Below, piece by piece: positions 42,807 to 51,572 of a DNA stretch of 64,000 nt. The number at the start of each line of letters is the position of its first letter. Positions within the stretch are counted from its first letter, which is position 1. The stretch covers positions 310,001 through 374,000 of the forward strand of contig NZ_KB899967.1 of NCBI RefSeq assembly GCF_000378485.1. The letters run 5' to 3'. This DNA is from Flavobacterium rivuli WB 3.3-2 = DSM 21788 (GTDB lineage: Bacteria; Bacteroidota; Bacteroidia; Flavobacteriales; Flavobacteriaceae). The position numbers were made by a program, and so were the translations under genes. The notes below the pieces were generated by a model. The model saw only the letters and a program-made list of their open reading frames with translations, had not been told where the DNA came from and did no database searches.

Positions 42807-43886
42807 ATGCACTTACAGAATTTATCGCTCATCAATTATAAAAATATTTCGGAGGCGAATTATACGTTCGACCCCAAAATAAACTGCTTTACAGGCAAAA
42901 ATGGCGTTGGCAAGACAAATGTGCTCGATGCCATCTATCATTTAGCCTACGGAAAAAGCTATTTTAACCCCCTTGCCGTGCAAAACATAAAACATGGCGA
43001 AGAGTTTTTTGTAATTGATGGCACCTTTGAGAAAAACGGGCGAAAAGAACAAATTGTGTGCAGCCTTAAAAAAGGATTAAAAAAAGTGCTGAAGCGCAAC
43101 AGCAAAGCATACGATAAATTTAGCGAGCATGTAGGGTTTATTCCGCTTGTTATTATATCGCCTTCCGATAACGACCTTATTACCGAAGGTAGCGAAACCC
43201 GCCGTAAATTTCTGGACACTGTTATATCACAATCAGACCCTGCCTACCTGCAGGAACTTATTAATTACCAAAAGGTGGTAGCCCAGCGCAATGCCCTGCT
43301 TAAGTATTTTGCGCTTAACCATACTTTTGATAAAGACACCTTATATATATACAATGCCCAGCTTGACGGTATGGGGCAGCATATTTTTGAAAAACGCAGG
43401 GAGTTCCTTGCCGGTTTTGTACCCATCTTTAACAAGCACCACCAGGCAATAACAGATTCGGCCGAAACGGTAAGCCTTGTTTATGACAGCCAGCTGCACC
43501 ACAAAACACTGGCAACATTGTTTGAAGAGAACCTGCAGCGCGACCGTGTGCTGCAATACACCAGCGTAGGCATACATAAAGACGACCTGCTGTTTGAAAT
43601 TGACAATCATCCCATTAAAAAATTCGGGTCGCAGGGGCAGCAAAAATCGTTTCTTATAGCGCTAAAGCTTGCCCAGTTCGAGTTTATAAAAAAACAGGGA
43701 GGCGTACTGCCCATATTATTGTTTGACGATATTTTTGACAAGCTCGATGAAACCCGTGTAGCCAAGATTGTACAGATGATAGACGACAAAGTTTTTGGCC
43801 AGATATTTATAAGCGATACCCACCCCGAGCGTACGGAGGCTATTGTAAAGGCAACCCACCAGAGTTATACTATTTTTAAGATGTGA
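42807..43886 (+). CDS. recF: DNA replication and repair protein RecF
   Basis: The 359-residue SMC-like ATPase helps load RecA at single-strand gaps. Walker A is GKNGVGKT (residues 30-37), the ABC-type signature is in [17 protein letters not shown], and Walker B is [13 protein letters not shown]. The longest frame starts at 42774, but the ATG at 42807 ([13 protein letters not shown]) gives the conserved N-terminus directly before the first beta-strand and the usual family length. It is divergent from the TPR-ribH operon. A tiny ORF and a DUF2461 gene follow in the same direction after ~58 bases. Confidence 0.95.
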   Translation: MHLQNLSLINYKNISEANYTFDPKINCFTGKNGVGKTNVLDAIYHLAYGKSYFNPLAVQNIKHGEEFFVIDGTFEKNGRKEQIVCSLKKGLKKVLKRNSKAYDKFSEHVGFIPLVIISPSDNDLITEGSETRRKFLDTVISQSDPAYLQELINYQKVVAQRNALLKYFALNHTFDKDTLYIYNAQLDGMGQHIFEKRREFLAGFVPIFNKHHQAITDSAETVSLVYDSQLHHKTLATLFEENLQRDRVLQYTSVGIHKDDLLFEIDNHPIKKFGSQGQQKSFLIALKLAQFEFIKKQGGVLPILLFDDIFDKLDETRVAKIVQMIDDKVFGQIFISDTHPERTEAIVKATHQSYTIFKM

Positions 43887-43944
43887 TTTCGGAATGCTGG
43901 ATTTTAGATAATTGGATTTTACTAATAAATTTCTACTTTTATAT

Positions 43945-44073
43945 ATGGATATTCCGGAATGGCATAAAAAAGAATTGGACCGCAGGCTTGAGAAGATTAA
44001 AAATGGACTTGAAGAGTTTCAGGATTATAAGGAAGCCATGGACGAAATTTTAAAAGAACTTGATGAAGAATGA
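43945..44073 (+). CDS. 42-residue ORF, antitoxin-like, overlapping the DUF2461 gene
   Basis: ATG at 43945 opens a 42-codon frame, MDIPEWHKKELDRRLEKIKN followed by GLEEFQDYKEAMDEILKEL. The IPEWHKxxLDxRL pattern followed by a short acidic helix resembles the C-terminal half of addiction-module (RelB-like) antitoxins. Its TGA overlaps the ATG of the next gene as ATGA (44070-44073), a strong sign that it is translated and coupled. The N-terminal half of a normal antitoxin is missing and no RelE-type toxin is present. It may be a small regulator or a leader peptide for the DUF2461 gene. Confidence 0.6.
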   Translation: MDIPEWHKKELDRRLEKIKNGLEEFQDYKEAMDEILKELDEE

Positions 44074-44741
44074 TAACACCAGCTACATTACAATTTATAG
44101 AAGACCTTAAAAAGAATAACGACCGCGACTGGTTTCAGGCAAACCAGGACCGTTACGAATTTTATAAAAAAGACTACAGGGATATGGTAGATGAATTTCT
44201 GGAAGTAATGAAACCGCTGGATGATACCCTGGAGCAACTTGAATTTAAAGACTGCTCTTACCGCATAAACCGCGATATACGTTTTAGCAAAGATAAAACA
44301 CCTTACAAAACCCACATGGGCATCTGGATGTGCGAGGGCAAAAAGAACACCAACCTTGCCGGTTATTATGTACATATCGAAAAAGGTGCTGCTTTTGCGG
44401 CGGGGGGCTTATACTGGCCGGATGCCGCCGACCTTAAAAAAATACGCCGCGAAATAGATGGCTTTTATGAAGAACTGGAAGAAATTGTAGCAGCCCCCGA
44501 TTTTAAAAAAGTATTTGGCAAGCTGGAAAGCAACGACACAAACACCTTAAAGTCAAGCCCAAAAGATTTTGACAAGAGCCATCCCGCAATAGAATTCCTC
44601 AAGCTTAAAAGCTTTATGGCAAGCACGCCAATAAGCGATAAAGAGCTTACCAGTAAAACTTTTGCTAAAGATATTTCTAAAAAATTAATGGCGATAAAAC
44701 CTCTTATAGAATTTTTAAACCGTGGCCTTACTACCGAGTAA
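44070..44741 (+). CDS. DUF2461 (TIGR02453-type) protein
   Basis: The 223-residue soluble protein shows the DUF2461 pattern: TLQFIEDLKKNNDRDWFQAN near the start, YRINRDIRFSKDKTPYKTH at ~80-100, and GYYVHIEKGAAFAAGGLYWP at ~112-131, followed by a helical C-terminus. The family is widespread in Bacteroidota and actinobacteria and is not functionally characterised, as far as I know. Its start codon overlaps the stop of a 42-residue ORF, which suggests translational coupling. murB follows after ~50 bases in the same direction. Confidence 0.88.
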   Translation: MITPATLQFIEDLKKNNDRDWFQANQDRYEFYKKDYRDMVDEFLEVMKPLDDTLEQLEFKDCSYRINRDIRFSKDKTPYKTHMGIWMCEGKKNTNLAGYYVHIEKGAAFAAGGLYWPDAADLKKIRREIDGFYEELEEIVAAPDFKKVFGKLESNDTNTLKSSPKDFDKSHPAIEFLKLKSFMASTPISDKELTSKTFAKDISKKLMAIKPLIEFLNRGLTTE

Positions 44742-44790
44742 GGCTTTTTTAAACGTACTTTTACACCCGTAAAAATAACCTTTGCCCGTC

Positions 44791-45804
44791 ATGGATATCC
44801 TAACCAACTACTCCCTAAAAAAATATAATACTTTTGGCATAGATGCTTCTGCCAGCCGCTTTATAGCAGTACATTCTGTAACACAACTTGCTGAAGTACT
44901 GAAGGAACACCATGACGAAAAACTTTTTATACTGGGGGGCGGCAGCAATATGCTCCTTGCAAGGTATATTGATGCCCTTGTAATTCATACAGATATTAAA
45001 GGTAAAGAGGTAGTTTGGCAGAACGATGAAACAGTACACATTAAAGCTATGGCGGGTGAAAACTGGCATGAGTTTGTACTGTATTGTATAGATAATGGGT
45101 ACGGCGGTATAGAAAACCTGTCGCTTATTCCGGGCAATGTGGGCACTACACCTATACAAAATATAGGCGCTTACGGCACAGAAATTAAAGATACCATGGT
45201 AAGCTGTGAGGCTATGGATATTGCAACTCAGGAAACAGTTACTTTTACCAATGCCGACTGCGAATTTGGCTACCGCGAAAGTGTTTTTAAAGGCAAGTTT
45301 AAAAATAAATATGTTATTACATCGGTTACATTTGGGCTCACAAAAACCGCCCATAAAATAAATGTATCTTATGGCGATATTGCTGCTGAGCTGGTTAAAC
45401 ACAATATCGTTACCCCTACCCTTAAAGAGGTTAGCAATGCTATAACTGCAATTAGGCAAAGCAAACTACCCGACCCTAAAGAACTGGGAAACAGCGGTAG
45501 TTTCTTTAAAAATCCTATTATTACCATTGAGGAGTTTGAACGTATTTACCTGTTGCACCCTACTATGCCGCATTATACCCTGGACGATACCTATGTAAAA
45601 GTCCCGGCAGGCTGGCTTATAGAACAGGCAGGTTTTAAAGGCAAGCGTTTTGGCGATGCAGGTGTGCATGCCAAGCAGGCACTGGTACTGGTTAATTATG
45701 GCAATGCCACCAGCGAAGAGCTGTTAAGCCTTGCAAGAAAAATACAAGAAACCGTATTTAATACCTTTGGTATTAAGATCGAGGCTGAGGTTAATATTGT
45801 CTGA
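44791..45804 (+). CDS. murB: UDP-N-acetylmuramate dehydrogenase
   Basis: The 337-residue flavoenzyme reduces UDP-GlcNAc-enolpyruvate to UDP-MurNAc in peptidoglycan synthesis. The FAD-binding block is FILGGGSNMLLA (~47-57), with GGIENLSLIPGNVGTTPIQN and GAYGTEIKD further on. The catalytic Ser lies in NSGSFFKNP and the catalytic Glu in the final EAEVNIV. The YRESVFK block and the overall length fit the long type I MurB. The ATG at 44791 is preferred over a TTG at 44782, which lies in a promoter-like TAACCTTTG. A palindromic repeat follows at 45813. Confidence 0.96.
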   Translation: MDILTNYSLKKYNTFGIDASASRFIAVHSVTQLAEVLKEHHDEKLFILGGGSNMLLARYIDALVIHTDIKGKEVVWQNDETVHIKAMAGENWHEFVLYCIDNGYGGIENLSLIPGNVGTTPIQNIGAYGTEIKDTMVSCEAMDIATQETVTFTNADCEFGYRESVFKGKFKNKYVITSVTFGLTKTAHKINVSYGDIAAELVKHNIVTPTLKEVSNAITAIRQSKLPDPKELGNSGSFFKNPIITIEEFERIYLLHPTMPHYTLDDTYVKVPAGWLIEQAGFKGKRFGDAGVHAKQALVLVNYGNATSEELLSLARKIQETVFNTFGIKIEAEVNIV

Positions 45805-45812
45805 TTTCTTAA

Positions 45813-45885
45813 ACCTACAAGGTTTTCGGTACCTTGCAGGTTAAGGCACACAATGCTCCTGCAAGGTTTTCAAAACCTTGTAGGT
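45813..45885. repeat. Nested inverted repeat of the CCTACAAGGTTTT type
   Basis: The outer arms ACCTACAAGGTTTT (45813-45826) and AAAACCTTGTAGGT (45872-45885) are perfectly inverted. Inner arms ACCTTGCAGG (45831-45840) and CCTGCAAGGT (45858-45867) are also perfect. It lies directly after murB, where it may end transcription. I recall similar palindromes scattered in flavobacterial genomes. Confidence 0.75.
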
Positions 45886-45940
45886 GTAAATTTTATCCGC
45901 ATCCATGCAAAATTATAATCAAACTCTAAACACTTTTAAC

Positions 45941-45948
45941 TAATTTTG
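45941..45948 (+). promoter_or_regulatory. Promoter -7 element for the glycosyltransferase gene
   Basis: TAATTTTG matches TAnnTTTG and lies 20 bases before the ATG at 45969. Confidence 0.65.
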
Positions 45949-45968
45949 CAAAAAATTGAAAAGCCTAT

Positions 45969-47075
45969 ATGCTCAACATTATTTTTTGCGTGTTTGTTAT
46001 TGTTGTAATCCTGCAACTTGTTTACTACTTGGGTATTTTTGGTAAATTTTCATTTGCCAAACCACAAACCATTACTCCTAAAAGGTTATCGGTTTCTATT
46101 ATTGTATGCGCAAAAAATGATGCCGAAAAGGTAAAAGAGCTTATCCCCGTGCTGCTTTCGCAAAACTATCCCGATTTTGAGCTGGTGCTTATAGACAATG
46201 CATCGAGCGATGAAACCCTTGATATTTTTGAAGAGTTTGAAAAGCAGCACCGTAACATCCGCCTGGTAAAAGTAGAAAATAACGAGGCTTTTTGGGGTAA
46301 TAAAAAATATGCCCTTACCCTTGGTATTAAAGCGGCAAGTAAAGATTACCTTGTGTTTACCGATGCTGACTGCTACCCTACTTCGCCCGACTGGATTACG
46401 AACATGACATCGCAGTTTACGCTGAATAAAACCATTATTTTAGGATATAGTGCCTACGAGAAACAGGCAAAATCGTTCCTTAATAAAATCATTCGTTATG
46501 ATGCCGTACTAAGGGCAACACAGCAATTTGCATGGGCAAAAATAGGCAGGCCGTTTACCGGCAACGGGCGTAACCTGGCTTATAAAAAAGATGAGTTCTT
46601 TAAGCGTAACGGCTACATAAACCACATGAACATACTTACCGGAGAGGATGCCCTGTTTATAAACGATGCCGCAGGAAAAAAGAATACGGCAATATGCTAC
46701 ACACCGGAGAGTTTTACCTACGGTAAAGCAAAAAAAACCTTTAAAAGCTGGGCCAAGGAAAAGCGCAAAGCTGCTTTCACGGCTTCATTCTTTAAACCTT
46801 TTGACAGGTTTCAGCTTAAGTTATTTACACTATTGCAGGCTGCTTTTTTTATCCTGATGATCATGCTTTTAGTACTACAATTTAACTGGATGTTTTTAGT
46901 GCCTGTTATTGTGGTTCGTTATATTGCCGGATGGATAACCATGGCACAAAGCGCAGCAAGGCTTCACGAAAAAGATGCGGTATACTGGTACCCGGTTATG
47001 GAAATTATTATTATCTTCACACAGCTGTATGTATATGTAGCAAACCTTACCTCAAAACCGGTACATTGGAAGTAA
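45969..47075 (+). CDS. Membrane glycosyltransferase, GT2 family
   Basis: The 368-residue protein has an N-terminal membrane helix (~3-24) and a GT-A catalytic domain. VSIIVCAKND starts it, the metal-binding DAD is at 132-134 (VFTDADCYP), and TGEDALF (~224-230) supplies the likely catalytic acid. Two or three membrane helices close the protein (~290-330 and ~340-360). The layout fits processive or single-transfer GT2 enzymes acting on lipid- or polymer-linked sugars at the inner membrane. The donor and acceptor are unknown. Its end overlaps the start of the sigma factor gene by 10 bases, so the two are probably co-expressed. Confidence 0.9.
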   Translation: MLNIIFCVFVIVVILQLVYYLGIFGKFSFAKPQTITPKRLSVSIIVCAKNDAEKVKELIPVLLSQNYPDFELVLIDNASSDETLDIFEEFEKQHRNIRLVKVENNEAFWGNKKYALTLGIKAASKDYLVFTDADCYPTSPDWITNMTSQFTLNKTIILGYSAYEKQAKSFLNKIIRYDAVLRATQQFAWAKIGRPFTGNGRNLAYKKDEFFKRNGYINHMNILTGEDALFINDAAGKKNTAICYTPESFTYGKAKKTFKSWAKEKRKAAFTASFFKPFDRFQLKLFTLLQAAFFILMIMLLVLQFNWMFLVPVIVVRYIAGWITMAQSAARLHEKDAVYWYPVMEIIIIFTQLYVYVANLTSKPVHWK

Positions 47076-47629
47076 CACCCCAACTTATTCAAAAAAATGT
47101 AGAAAAGGCTAAAACGGGCGACCAGGTGGCCTTTACTTTTTTGCTGGACCATTACTGGAATGAAGTTTATGGCTTTATGCTTAAACGTACCCAGAATGAA
47201 ACCGATAGCGAGGATATTGTTATAGAAACCTTCTCTAAAGCGTTTGACAGGATTGCACAATACAATCCCGAATATGCTTTTAATACCTGGCTTATTGCCA
47301 TAGCCAAGAACGTACATATAGATTTGCTGCGCAAAAAGAGATCTTCGCTCTTTGTAGAAATTACCGACGAGGAAGACCAACGCGCCTATAATGTAGCCGA
47401 CAGTTCCCCCACTGCCGAAGATAACCTTATTAAAGAACAAAACCTTTCGCGCCTTTTAGAATGTATAAAACACCTTAAACCACAGTACCAGGAGGTAATA
47501 CAACTGCGCTATTTTCAGGAATTAAGTTACCAGGAAATCTCTGCGCAGCTTAATGAACCTCTTAATAATGTAAAAATAAAACTACTCAGGGCAAAAAAAC
47601 TGCTTTTGGAAATTTTGACAAAAAAATAA
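47066..47629 (+). CDS. ECF-type RNA polymerase sigma factor
   Basis: From the TTG at 47066 the product has 187 residues (LEVTPQLIQKNVEKAKTGDQ start, read as Met). Region 2 is visible in DIVIETFSKAFDRI and FNTWLIAIAKNVHIDLLRKK. Region 4 is visible in LKPQYQEVIQLRYFQELSYQ and EISAQLNEPLNNVKIKLLRA. A longer frame from 46931 would overlap the glycosyltransferase deeply and adds sequence not typical of sigma factors, so it is rejected. No ATG lies at a suitable place. No anti-sigma gene is adjacent. The overlap with the upstream gene suggests coupled translation. Confidence 0.9.
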   Translation: MEVTPQLIQKNVEKAKTGDQVAFTFLLDHYWNEVYGFMLKRTQNETDSEDIVIETFSKAFDRIAQYNPEYAFNTWLIAIAKNVHIDLLRKKRSSLFVEITDEEDQRAYNVADSSPTAEDNLIKEQNLSRLLECIKHLKPQYQEVIQLRYFQELSYQEISAQLNEPLNNVKIKLLRAKKLLLEILTKK

Positions 47630-47861
47630 AATTGAGGTCGAAATTCGAGCTGTACCAACAGTTTTATCTTGTTATTACGTTTATTTCAAACAATTCTTTA
47701 AATTTCTGATTCAATCAGAATCAATGATTTCATAAACTTTACATCTTTAATATTTTACGCTTAAAATATTTACAAAAATTTAGGGTATTTTATATACTAT
47801 GCGCGCCTTCTATAACGTTGTAGTAATATAATATTAGTACAAACCTAAATCACCAGTTATT

Positions 47862-48701
47862 ATGTCAAAAGTTAGTGTATTCAATCCTGAATGGATAGAC
47901 CTTGTGTTTGAAGGCCGCAACAAAAGTTACGGAGCCTACCAGTTGCGCCGTGACGACAATAAAACAACATCTATTGCTTTATTGTCGGGCATTGGCCTGA
48001 TGGCGCTGTTAGCAGGAGCCCCTGCTATTATAAATTATTTTTCGCCAAATGTAGCTGTTGCTGATAATGGTCTTAAATCTACAGAAGTGATAGTTGAGGA
48101 AATTCCCCTTTTTAAAGAACCGGAAACACCAAAACCTGACCCTGTTATTGAAGAGCCTGCAAAAGCAACTCCGGCTGCGGCTGCTCCGGAGGCATCTGCC
48201 CCTACAACGCTTTTTAAACCATTAGCGCCAACGTCTGACCCTGTAGAGGCACCACCCACTATAACTACAGTTTTAACCACAAACCCAGGCAGCGCAACAA
48301 CTCCCGGAACACCAGGCGGCGTGGGCACCACACCTTCTGTAGCAGGTGTACCGGGCGGTACCGGCACAGATGAATCGTCTACAACTATAGAGACAACGGT
48401 AAGCGTAGATGTTATGCCTACCTATCCGGGTGGCATGCAAAAATTTTATGAAGAGGTGGGCAAAAAATTTCGCACCCCTACAGTAGAAGATGCGACAACA
48501 CTAAGAGTATATGTGTCTTTTGTAATAGAAAAAGACGGTACAATGACTAACGTCAGGGTTTTAAAAGATCCCGGCCATGATATGGGTAAAGAAGCAATAA
48601 GGGTATTACAATCTATAAAAACAAAATGGATAGCCGGTAAAAAAGCCGGGCAGTCTGTAAGAACGGCATATAACCTGCCAATTACCATAAATGTAAATTA
48701 A
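47862..48701 (+). CDS. Energy transducer TonB
   Basis: The 279-residue protein starts with a Bacteroidota-type TonB N-terminus (EWIDLVFEGRNKSYGAYQLR), then a membrane helix (~39-58), and a Pro/Ala/Thr-rich periplasmic spacer (~75-165). The C-terminal domain (~180-279) contains PTYPGGMQKFYEEV, VYVSFVIEKDGTMTNVRV and a final YNLPITINVN, as in TonB C-terminal domains. It passes energy from ExbB-ExbD at the inner membrane to outer membrane receptors. No exbBD is nearby. A short hairpin terminator follows. Confidence 0.92.
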   Translation: MSKVSVFNPEWIDLVFEGRNKSYGAYQLRRDDNKTTSIALLSGIGLMALLAGAPAIINYFSPNVAVADNGLKSTEVIVEEIPLFKEPETPKPDPVIEEPAKATPAAAAPEASAPTTLFKPLAPTSDPVEAPPTITTVLTTNPGSATTPGTPGGVGTTPSVAGVPGGTGTDESSTTIETTVSVDVMPTYPGGMQKFYEEVGKKFRTPTVEDATTLRVYVSFVIEKDGTMTNVRVLKDPGHDMGKEAIRVLQSIKTKWIAGKKAGQSVRTAYNLPITINVN

Positions 48702-48708
48702 AAAATCA

Positions 48709-48731
48709 GGTCCCGAAAGGGACTTTTTTAT
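48709..48731 (+). terminator. Intrinsic terminator after tonB
   Basis: GTCCC and GGGAC pair around a GAAA tetraloop and are followed by TTTTTTATT, 8 bases beyond the stop. Confidence 0.82.
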
Positions 48732-48833
48732 TGCTTTCTTTGGCTATTTATAAATACACACTTCTATTTTAAGAGCCGGGATATTTAACAACAGACGCTA
48801 TTACAGTTTTTATGCTGGTAAGTAAATATAGTT

Positions 48834-48841
48834 TATCTTTG
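48834..48841 (+). promoter_or_regulatory. Promoter -7 element for lipA
   Basis: TATCTTTG matches TAnnTTTG and lies 22 bases before the lipA ATG. Confidence 0.65.
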
Positions 48842-48863
48842 TACCCTAAAGTTTTTACTATAT

Positions 48864-49754
48864 ATGGAAACTGTATTAGATACCTTAAGGCCTGTTGCTG
48901 CTAACGGCCTGCTTACACAAAAACCTAAATGGCTGAGGGTAAAACTCCCTACAGGCCAAAAATATACTGAGCTTCGCGGCCTTGTAGATAAATACAAGCT
49001 TAACACTATATGCACATCGGGCAGTTGCCCTAATATGGGCGAGTGCTGGGGCGAAGGCACCGCTACTTTTATGATTCTTGGTAATGTGTGTACCCGCTCG
49101 TGCGGTTTTTGCGGTGTTAAAACCGGAAGGCCTGAAACGGTAGATTGGGACGAGCCTGAAAAAGTGGCACGTTCTATAAAGATCATGAACATTAAGCATG
49201 CCGTTATAACAAGTGTAGACCGTGATGACCTTAAAGATATGGGCTCTATTATATGGGCTGAGACCGTTAAGGCCATCCGCAGGATGAACCCTAACACTAC
49301 ACTGGAAACCCTTATCCCCGACTTTCAGGGTGTAGAGCGCATTTTAGACCGTATTGTACAGGTAGCACCAGAGGTAGTTTCGCACAATATGGAAACTGTA
49401 AAACGCCTTACCCGCGAGGTGCGCATACAGGCTAAATATGAACGCAGCCTTGAGGTATTGCGTTACCTTAAAGCCAGTGGTATTAACAGGACAAAATCGG
49501 GTATTATGCTTGGCCTTGGCGAAACCGAAGCCGAAGTATTACAAACAATGGCCGATCTTCGGGATGTAAATCTCGATGTACTTACCATAGGCCAATACCT
49601 GCAGCCAAGTAAAAAACATTTACCTGTAAAAGAGTTTATAACGCCTGACCAGTTTAAAAAATACGAAACTATAGGCCTGGAAATGGGCTTTAGGCACGTA
49701 GAAAGCGGTGCGTTAGTACGTTCATCATATAAAGCACAGAAACATATACTTTAA
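48864..49754 (+). CDS. lipA: Lipoyl synthase
   Basis: The 296-residue radical SAM enzyme inserts two sulphur atoms into octanoyl groups bound to target proteins. The auxiliary cluster ligands are Cys50, Cys55 and Cys61 ([12 protein letters not shown]). The radical SAM cluster ligands are Cys76, Cys80 and Cys83 (CTRSCGFC). The C-terminal RSSYKA supplies the Ser ligand of the auxiliary cluster. SVDRDDL and [10 protein letters not shown] are further family blocks. Length is normal. No lipB lies next to it. It has its own promoter element and is followed by an unusual gene-poor island. Confidence 0.98.
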   Translation: METVLDTLRPVAANGLLTQKPKWLRVKLPTGQKYTELRGLVDKYKLNTICTSGSCPNMGECWGEGTATFMILGNVCTRSCGFCGVKTGRPETVDWDEPEKVARSIKIMNIKHAVITSVDRDDLKDMGSIIWAETVKAIRRMNPNTTLETLIPDFQGVERILDRIVQVAPEVVSHNMETVKRLTREVRIQAKYERSLEVLRYLKASGINRTKSGIMLGLGETEAEVLQTMADLRDVNLDVLTIGQYLQPSKKHLPVKEFITPDQFKKYETIGLEMGFRHVESGALVRSSYKAQKHIL

Positions 49755-49800
49755 TTAGTTCAAAGTTTAAGGTTTAAAGTTTTTCTTAAAGTTGTGAAAA

Positions 49801-49845
49801 GACAAGGAGCGCTAGATTGTGGTTCTAGAGGTCATTGTCGAATTT
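49801..49845 (+). pseudogene. Degenerate tRNA-His-like sequence
   Basis: GAGCG is followed by a perfect 5-bp anticodon stem (CTAGA with TCTAG) around TTGTGGT, a His anticodon (GTG) loop, and then AGGTC as a variable loop. The acceptor and D arms are not recognisable and the T-arm is degraded (ATTGTCGAATTT). The short arms GACAA (49801-49805) and TTGTC (49835-49839) can also pair. It looks like a decayed tRNA gene, not a functional one. Confidence 0.5.
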
Positions 49846-49880
49846 TATTTAAATTTTGACAAAGTAAAATAATTTGTGTT

Positions 49881-49926
49881 TGAGCGCAGGATTCATAACC
49901 CTGATGTCATGGTTTAATGTCGCCCT
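49881..49926 (+). pseudogene. Degenerate tRNA-Met-like sequence
   Basis: TGAGCG precedes CAGGA-TTCATAA-CCCTG, a Met-type anticodon arm (CAT) with one mismatch, then ATGTC and a T-arm-like ATGGTTTAATGTC. There is no matching acceptor stem. Together with the His-like remnant 80 bases upstream it suggests a decayed tRNA cluster. Confidence 0.4.
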
Positions 49927-49938
49927 CGCTAACAAGCT

Positions 49939-49968
49939 AAATGCTCCTGATAAGGGGCATTTATTGTT
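49939..49968 (+). terminator. Terminator hairpin after the tRNA-like remnants
   Basis: AAATGCTCC and GGGGCATTT pair with one T-G pair around a 6-base loop, followed by ATTGTTTTT. It suggests that the preceding remnants once formed a transcribed RNA unit. From here to 50168 I see only an AG-rich ribosome site before the next gene (AAAGAAGGGAGT). Confidence 0.65.
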
Positions 49969-50168
49969 TTTAGGCCTTGCAAAGCGTAACTTTAGCTCTA
50001 AGTTAGAAATCAAAAAATATAAGTACTGAATAGCTTATATATTGTTATCATAGAGTACACCCCTCATTTTTATTAAATACCTACAATTTAATTCAGGTAC
50101 ATCACATCTGTAAAGAAAATATTCGTTTATTTACTAAATATAAGATAGTTACTATTAAAGAAGGGAGT

Positions 50169-51338
50169 ATGAGATTTTTATTTTTTTTAATTCTATTTAA
50201 AAGCTTAACCGTAGCCGGCCAACAAAATAGTATTGCCTTAAAGGTATATCTTGAAGATGCATATACGGGAAAAAACATTAAAGACGCTAAGGTTACCCTC
50301 GAAGGTTTTGGAGTGTCAGATATTGTTAGTAAGTATAATTCAAAAGAAGATTTTTATTATTTTGATGAAATCCCATACCAATATAATACAATAATGGCAT
50401 ATCATGAGAACTATAATGAGAAAGGCTTTTTATATGTGCAGGGATCGCCAGGTATTGTAAAACTAAAATTACATGACCCGAGATGTGTTTCTTATGATTT
50501 TGAAACACCTGTGTATACGTCAATTGATAGCCATTATAAGAGAAATAACAGCTACATAAAAAAACTTGAACGTAAAATTGAAATTGGTGAAAGAGATATT
50601 AATCTGCCAACATTTAAATATTTGTATCAGGAAGACCCCTACCATATAGCAATAATAACTAAAATGAATGGTGCCGAATTTTCAAACGATACAATAAAAA
50701 AAAGTATTAAACAACTCTCGTTAGTAATTTCCTCTTCAATTAAAGATACATCTGATAACCGTATTTGCAGATGTTTTGGAATAAATAATTATTATAGGAA
50801 TCTTTATTCTGATGAAGATATTGATTATGCCGATGGGAAAATTTACAGAGGTTGTGACAATGAACTTGGTTGGGGTAGTCCATATAGGGTCTTTTTTTTA
50901 AATAAACAAAATGGGCAAAAGTTTAGTCGATTTAATTCGCCCGAAATTAAACAACTGCGGGAATTAGGATTTACGGTAGCTGCCCTTAGTTATCTGAGAA
51001 TTGAATATTATGGTAAAACTGACTTTAAGCCTAAGGCTTTCTTTAATACCGAATCACCCTTTTACTCTGAAGATTATATTCCTGCAATAGATAATTATTT
51101 CCTGGCTAATTTAAGACGAATTCCTTTTCAAACTACCTTCTCAAATTTAGCAGATGATTTAGCAGCGAGATACGGAGGAAGGATGTACTCACTTTCATCC
51201 GGTGATGAAAGAGGTATTCCCAGTGTTTACTTTGCTATGCCGGTTAACAATAAGGGCGGTATAGGGTTAGGGGTATTAGATATCGCGACAGAGAAAGATT
51301 TAGAACATACTTATATTTTTACGAATACTTTAAAATAA
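50169..51338 (+). CDS. Exported protein of unknown function with an Ig-like N-terminal domain
   Basis: The 389-residue product has a signal peptide (MRFLFFLILFKSLTVAGQQ). The next ~100 residues (VYLEDAYTGKNIKDAKVTLE) look like a carboxypeptidase-regulatory-type beta domain. The rest has no recognised family. Notable blocks are NRICRCFGINNYYRNLY, YRGCDNELGWGSPYRVFFL and YGGRMYSLSSGDERGIPSVY. A purine-rich AAAGAAGGGAG sequence 3 bases before the ATG is an unusually strong Shine-Dalgarno match for this phylum. It lies in an accessory island between lipA and gap. Confidence 0.65.
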   Translation: MRFLFFLILFKSLTVAGQQNSIALKVYLEDAYTGKNIKDAKVTLEGFGVSDIVSKYNSKEDFYYFDEIPYQYNTIMAYHENYNEKGFLYVQGSPGIVKLKLHDPRCVSYDFETPVYTSIDSHYKRNNSYIKKLERKIEIGERDINLPTFKYLYQEDPYHIAIITKMNGAEFSNDTIKKSIKQLSLVISSSIKDTSDNRICRCFGINNYYRNLYSDEDIDYADGKIYRGCDNELGWGSPYRVFFLNKQNGQKFSRFNSPEIKQLRELGFTVAALSYLRIEYYGKTDFKPKAFFNTESPFYSEDYIPAIDNYFLANLRRIPFQTTFSNLADDLAARYGGRMYSLSSGDERGIPSVYFAMPVNNKGGIGLGVLDIATEKDLEHTYIFTNTLK

Positions 51339-51572
51339 CGTTATTAAAAAATCACAGATACTGGTCTTAAAAATTTGTGGAAGTAGGGAGTTTAAAATCA
51401 TGCTAAATGTAGTTTAAATAACTTGAAATCACATATATCATTAAAAATTGTGACTAACCCTAAAATTAAAGGCAACTGACAATATTATGAGTTACAACGG
51501 AAACCTCCGCAGGTCAACTTGGTTATGGCAATGGAAAATAATGCATCGTAATATTGAAACCACTTTTGAGAG

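Noticed and set aside
44815..45459. 214-residue minus-strand frame opposite murB
   Set aside because: It lies entirely on the antisense strand of a clear MurB gene and has Cys/Tyr-rich composition typical of shadow frames.
46931..47065. 45-residue N-terminal extension of the sigma factor
   Set aside because: It overlaps the glycosyltransferase gene in another frame and lacks sigma-like sequence.
49801..49926. Functional tRNA-His and tRNA-Met genes
   Set aside because: Only the anticodon arms are intact; acceptor stems, D arms and T arms do not form, so they are listed as remnants.
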